Assembly: GCA_030055545.1 (NCBI GenBank)
Contig: JASFYK010000055.1
Coordinates: 1 to 6,181, forward strand
DNA: 6,181 nt
Direction of reading: 5' to 3'
Source of the DNA: Thermoproteota archaeon
Lineage (GTDB): Archaea; Thermoproteota; Methanomethylicia; Methanomethylicales; Methanomethylicaceae
Below, in pieces: positions 5,830 through 6,181 of this stretch (position 1 is its first letter; every line of letters starts with the position of its first letter). Position numbers and translations under genes: made by a program. The notes below the pieces were generated by a model. It did not search any database, had not been told where the DNA came from, and worked only from the letters and a program-made list of their open reading frames with translations.

Positions 5830-5839
5830 ACAGATCTGT
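5830..5839. repeat. Ten-base palindrome in the DUF72/thiamine-binding spacer
   Basis: ACAGATCTGT is a perfect palindrome at the likely transcript start of the DUF72 gene. It may be an operator half, or chance; I see no second copy in the spacer. Confidence 0.25.
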
Positions 5840-5850
5840 CTGTTTTATGG

Positions 5851-5862
5851 AATATTTTTTTA
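5851..5862. promoter_or_regulatory. AT-rich core of a divergent promoter (DUF72 and thiamine-binding genes)
   Basis: The box reads TAAAAAAATATT on the minus strand and AATATTTTTTTA on the plus strand. Transcripts about 25 bases away would begin near 5830 on -, before the DUF72 start at 5812, and near 5880 on +, before the ATG at 5909. One element may therefore serve both directions. Confidence 0.35.
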
Positions 5863-5908
5863 GACCAATGAGAGGATAATATGGAACAGCTCGTTAAGGT
5901 GTTTTGAT

Positions 5909-6169
5909 ATGCCTTTAAACAAAACAGTGGTTGTAGAGTTCAGTATCGTACCCATCGGGACGGAAGGCACAAGCCTCAGCGAATATGTCGCGATGGCATG
6001 TGAGGCAGTGAAGAAGTCAGGGGTGAATTATCAGCTGACTCCGATGGGCACCATCTTTGAAGCAGAGAGTATAGACCAAGCCTTCGAAGTGATCAAATCT
6101 GCTCATGAAGCGGTGCTGAGGGCAGGTGCTAAGAGGTCGCTCACTAGCATCTGGTTAGACGACAGGTAA
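5909..6169 (+). CDS. MTH1187/YkoF-type thiamine-binding protein (DUF77), short C-terminus
   Basis: These small cytoplasmic proteins have a ferredoxin-like fold, form tetramers and bind thiamine or a related molecule; the physiological role is unsettled. Family landmarks are V-E-F-S-I-V-P-I-G-T (residues 9-18), S-L-S-E-Y-V-A (22-28), Y-Q-L-T-P-M-G-T-I-F-E-A-E (41-53), A-H-E-A-V-L-R-A-G (65-73) and W-L-D-D-R (82-86). The ATG has AAGGTG seven bases upstream. The 86 residues are a little short: in homologues as I remember them, the D-D-R is followed by a charged R-D-K-x stretch and a last helix (about 95-105 residues). Here a TAA follows D-D-R directly, and the bases after it would read D-K-K-R in the same frame. 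The gene may therefore be a true short form, a truncation, or hold a sequence error. A purine-rich stretch at the window end could instead be the next gene's ribosome-binding site. Confidence 0.88.
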   Translation: MPLNKTVVVEFSIVPIGTEGTSLSEYVAMACEAVKKSGVNYQLTPMGTIFEAESIDQAFEVIKSAHEAVLRAGAKRSLTSIWLDDR

Positions 6170-6181
6170 GACAAGAAGAGG

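Noticed and set aside
5831..5908. Thiamine (TPP) riboswitch before the thiamine-binding gene
   Set aside because: The spacer lacks the conserved CTGAGA-type core and is too short for the full element.
2807..6169. A joint vitamin-uptake system made of the ECF S component and the MTH1187-type protein
   Set aside because: The genes are about 2.5 kb apart, on opposite strands, separated by unrelated genes, and the S component looks more like a riboflavin binder.

Overview
The window looks archaeal. Several ribosome-binding sites are of the GGTG/GGTGA kind, with AT-rich TATA-like boxes about 25 to 30 bases before the expected transcript starts. Arginine is written largely as AGG, and three or four genes appear to start at TTG or GTG. 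The seryl-tRNA synthetase carries the N-S-T form of motif 3 that I associate with archaea. Two small proteins (a DUF2111-like protein and a short QueG-like iron-sulfur protein) are of kinds I associate with methanogens and their relatives. GC content looks close to one half. I cannot fix the lineage; a methanogen-related euryarchaeal or TACK lineage is an inference.

Layout, left to right: (1) the 3' end of a class II aldolase gene, followed six bases later by a complete serS, both on +; (2) a HAD-family phosphatase on -, whose stop overlaps that of serS; (3) a DUF2111-like gene on +, whose 3' end overlaps by 29 bases the end of a membrane protein gene on - that resembles the substrate-binding subunit of an ECF vitamin transporter; (4) on -, upstream of the transporter gene, a 4Fe-4S protein resembling the core of epoxyqueuosine reductase; (5) diverging from it on +, an Hsp20 small heat-shock protein; (6) a DUF72 protein on -; (7) diverging from that on +, a small MTH1187/YkoF-type thiamine-binding protein that ends early.

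This is mostly a mosaic of short, independently transcribed housekeeping and stress genes, not one long operon. Only aldolase-serS looks co-transcribed. Two gene pairs meet tail to tail with overlapping ends, and two pairs diverge from compact intergenic regions. I see no mobile element, CRISPR array, tRNA, rRNA or clear riboswitch, and no convincing new multi-gene system. The points most worth following are the short QueG-like protein, the GAGTA repeat cluster before the transporter gene, the DUF2111 protein, and the early stop in the thiamine-binding gene.
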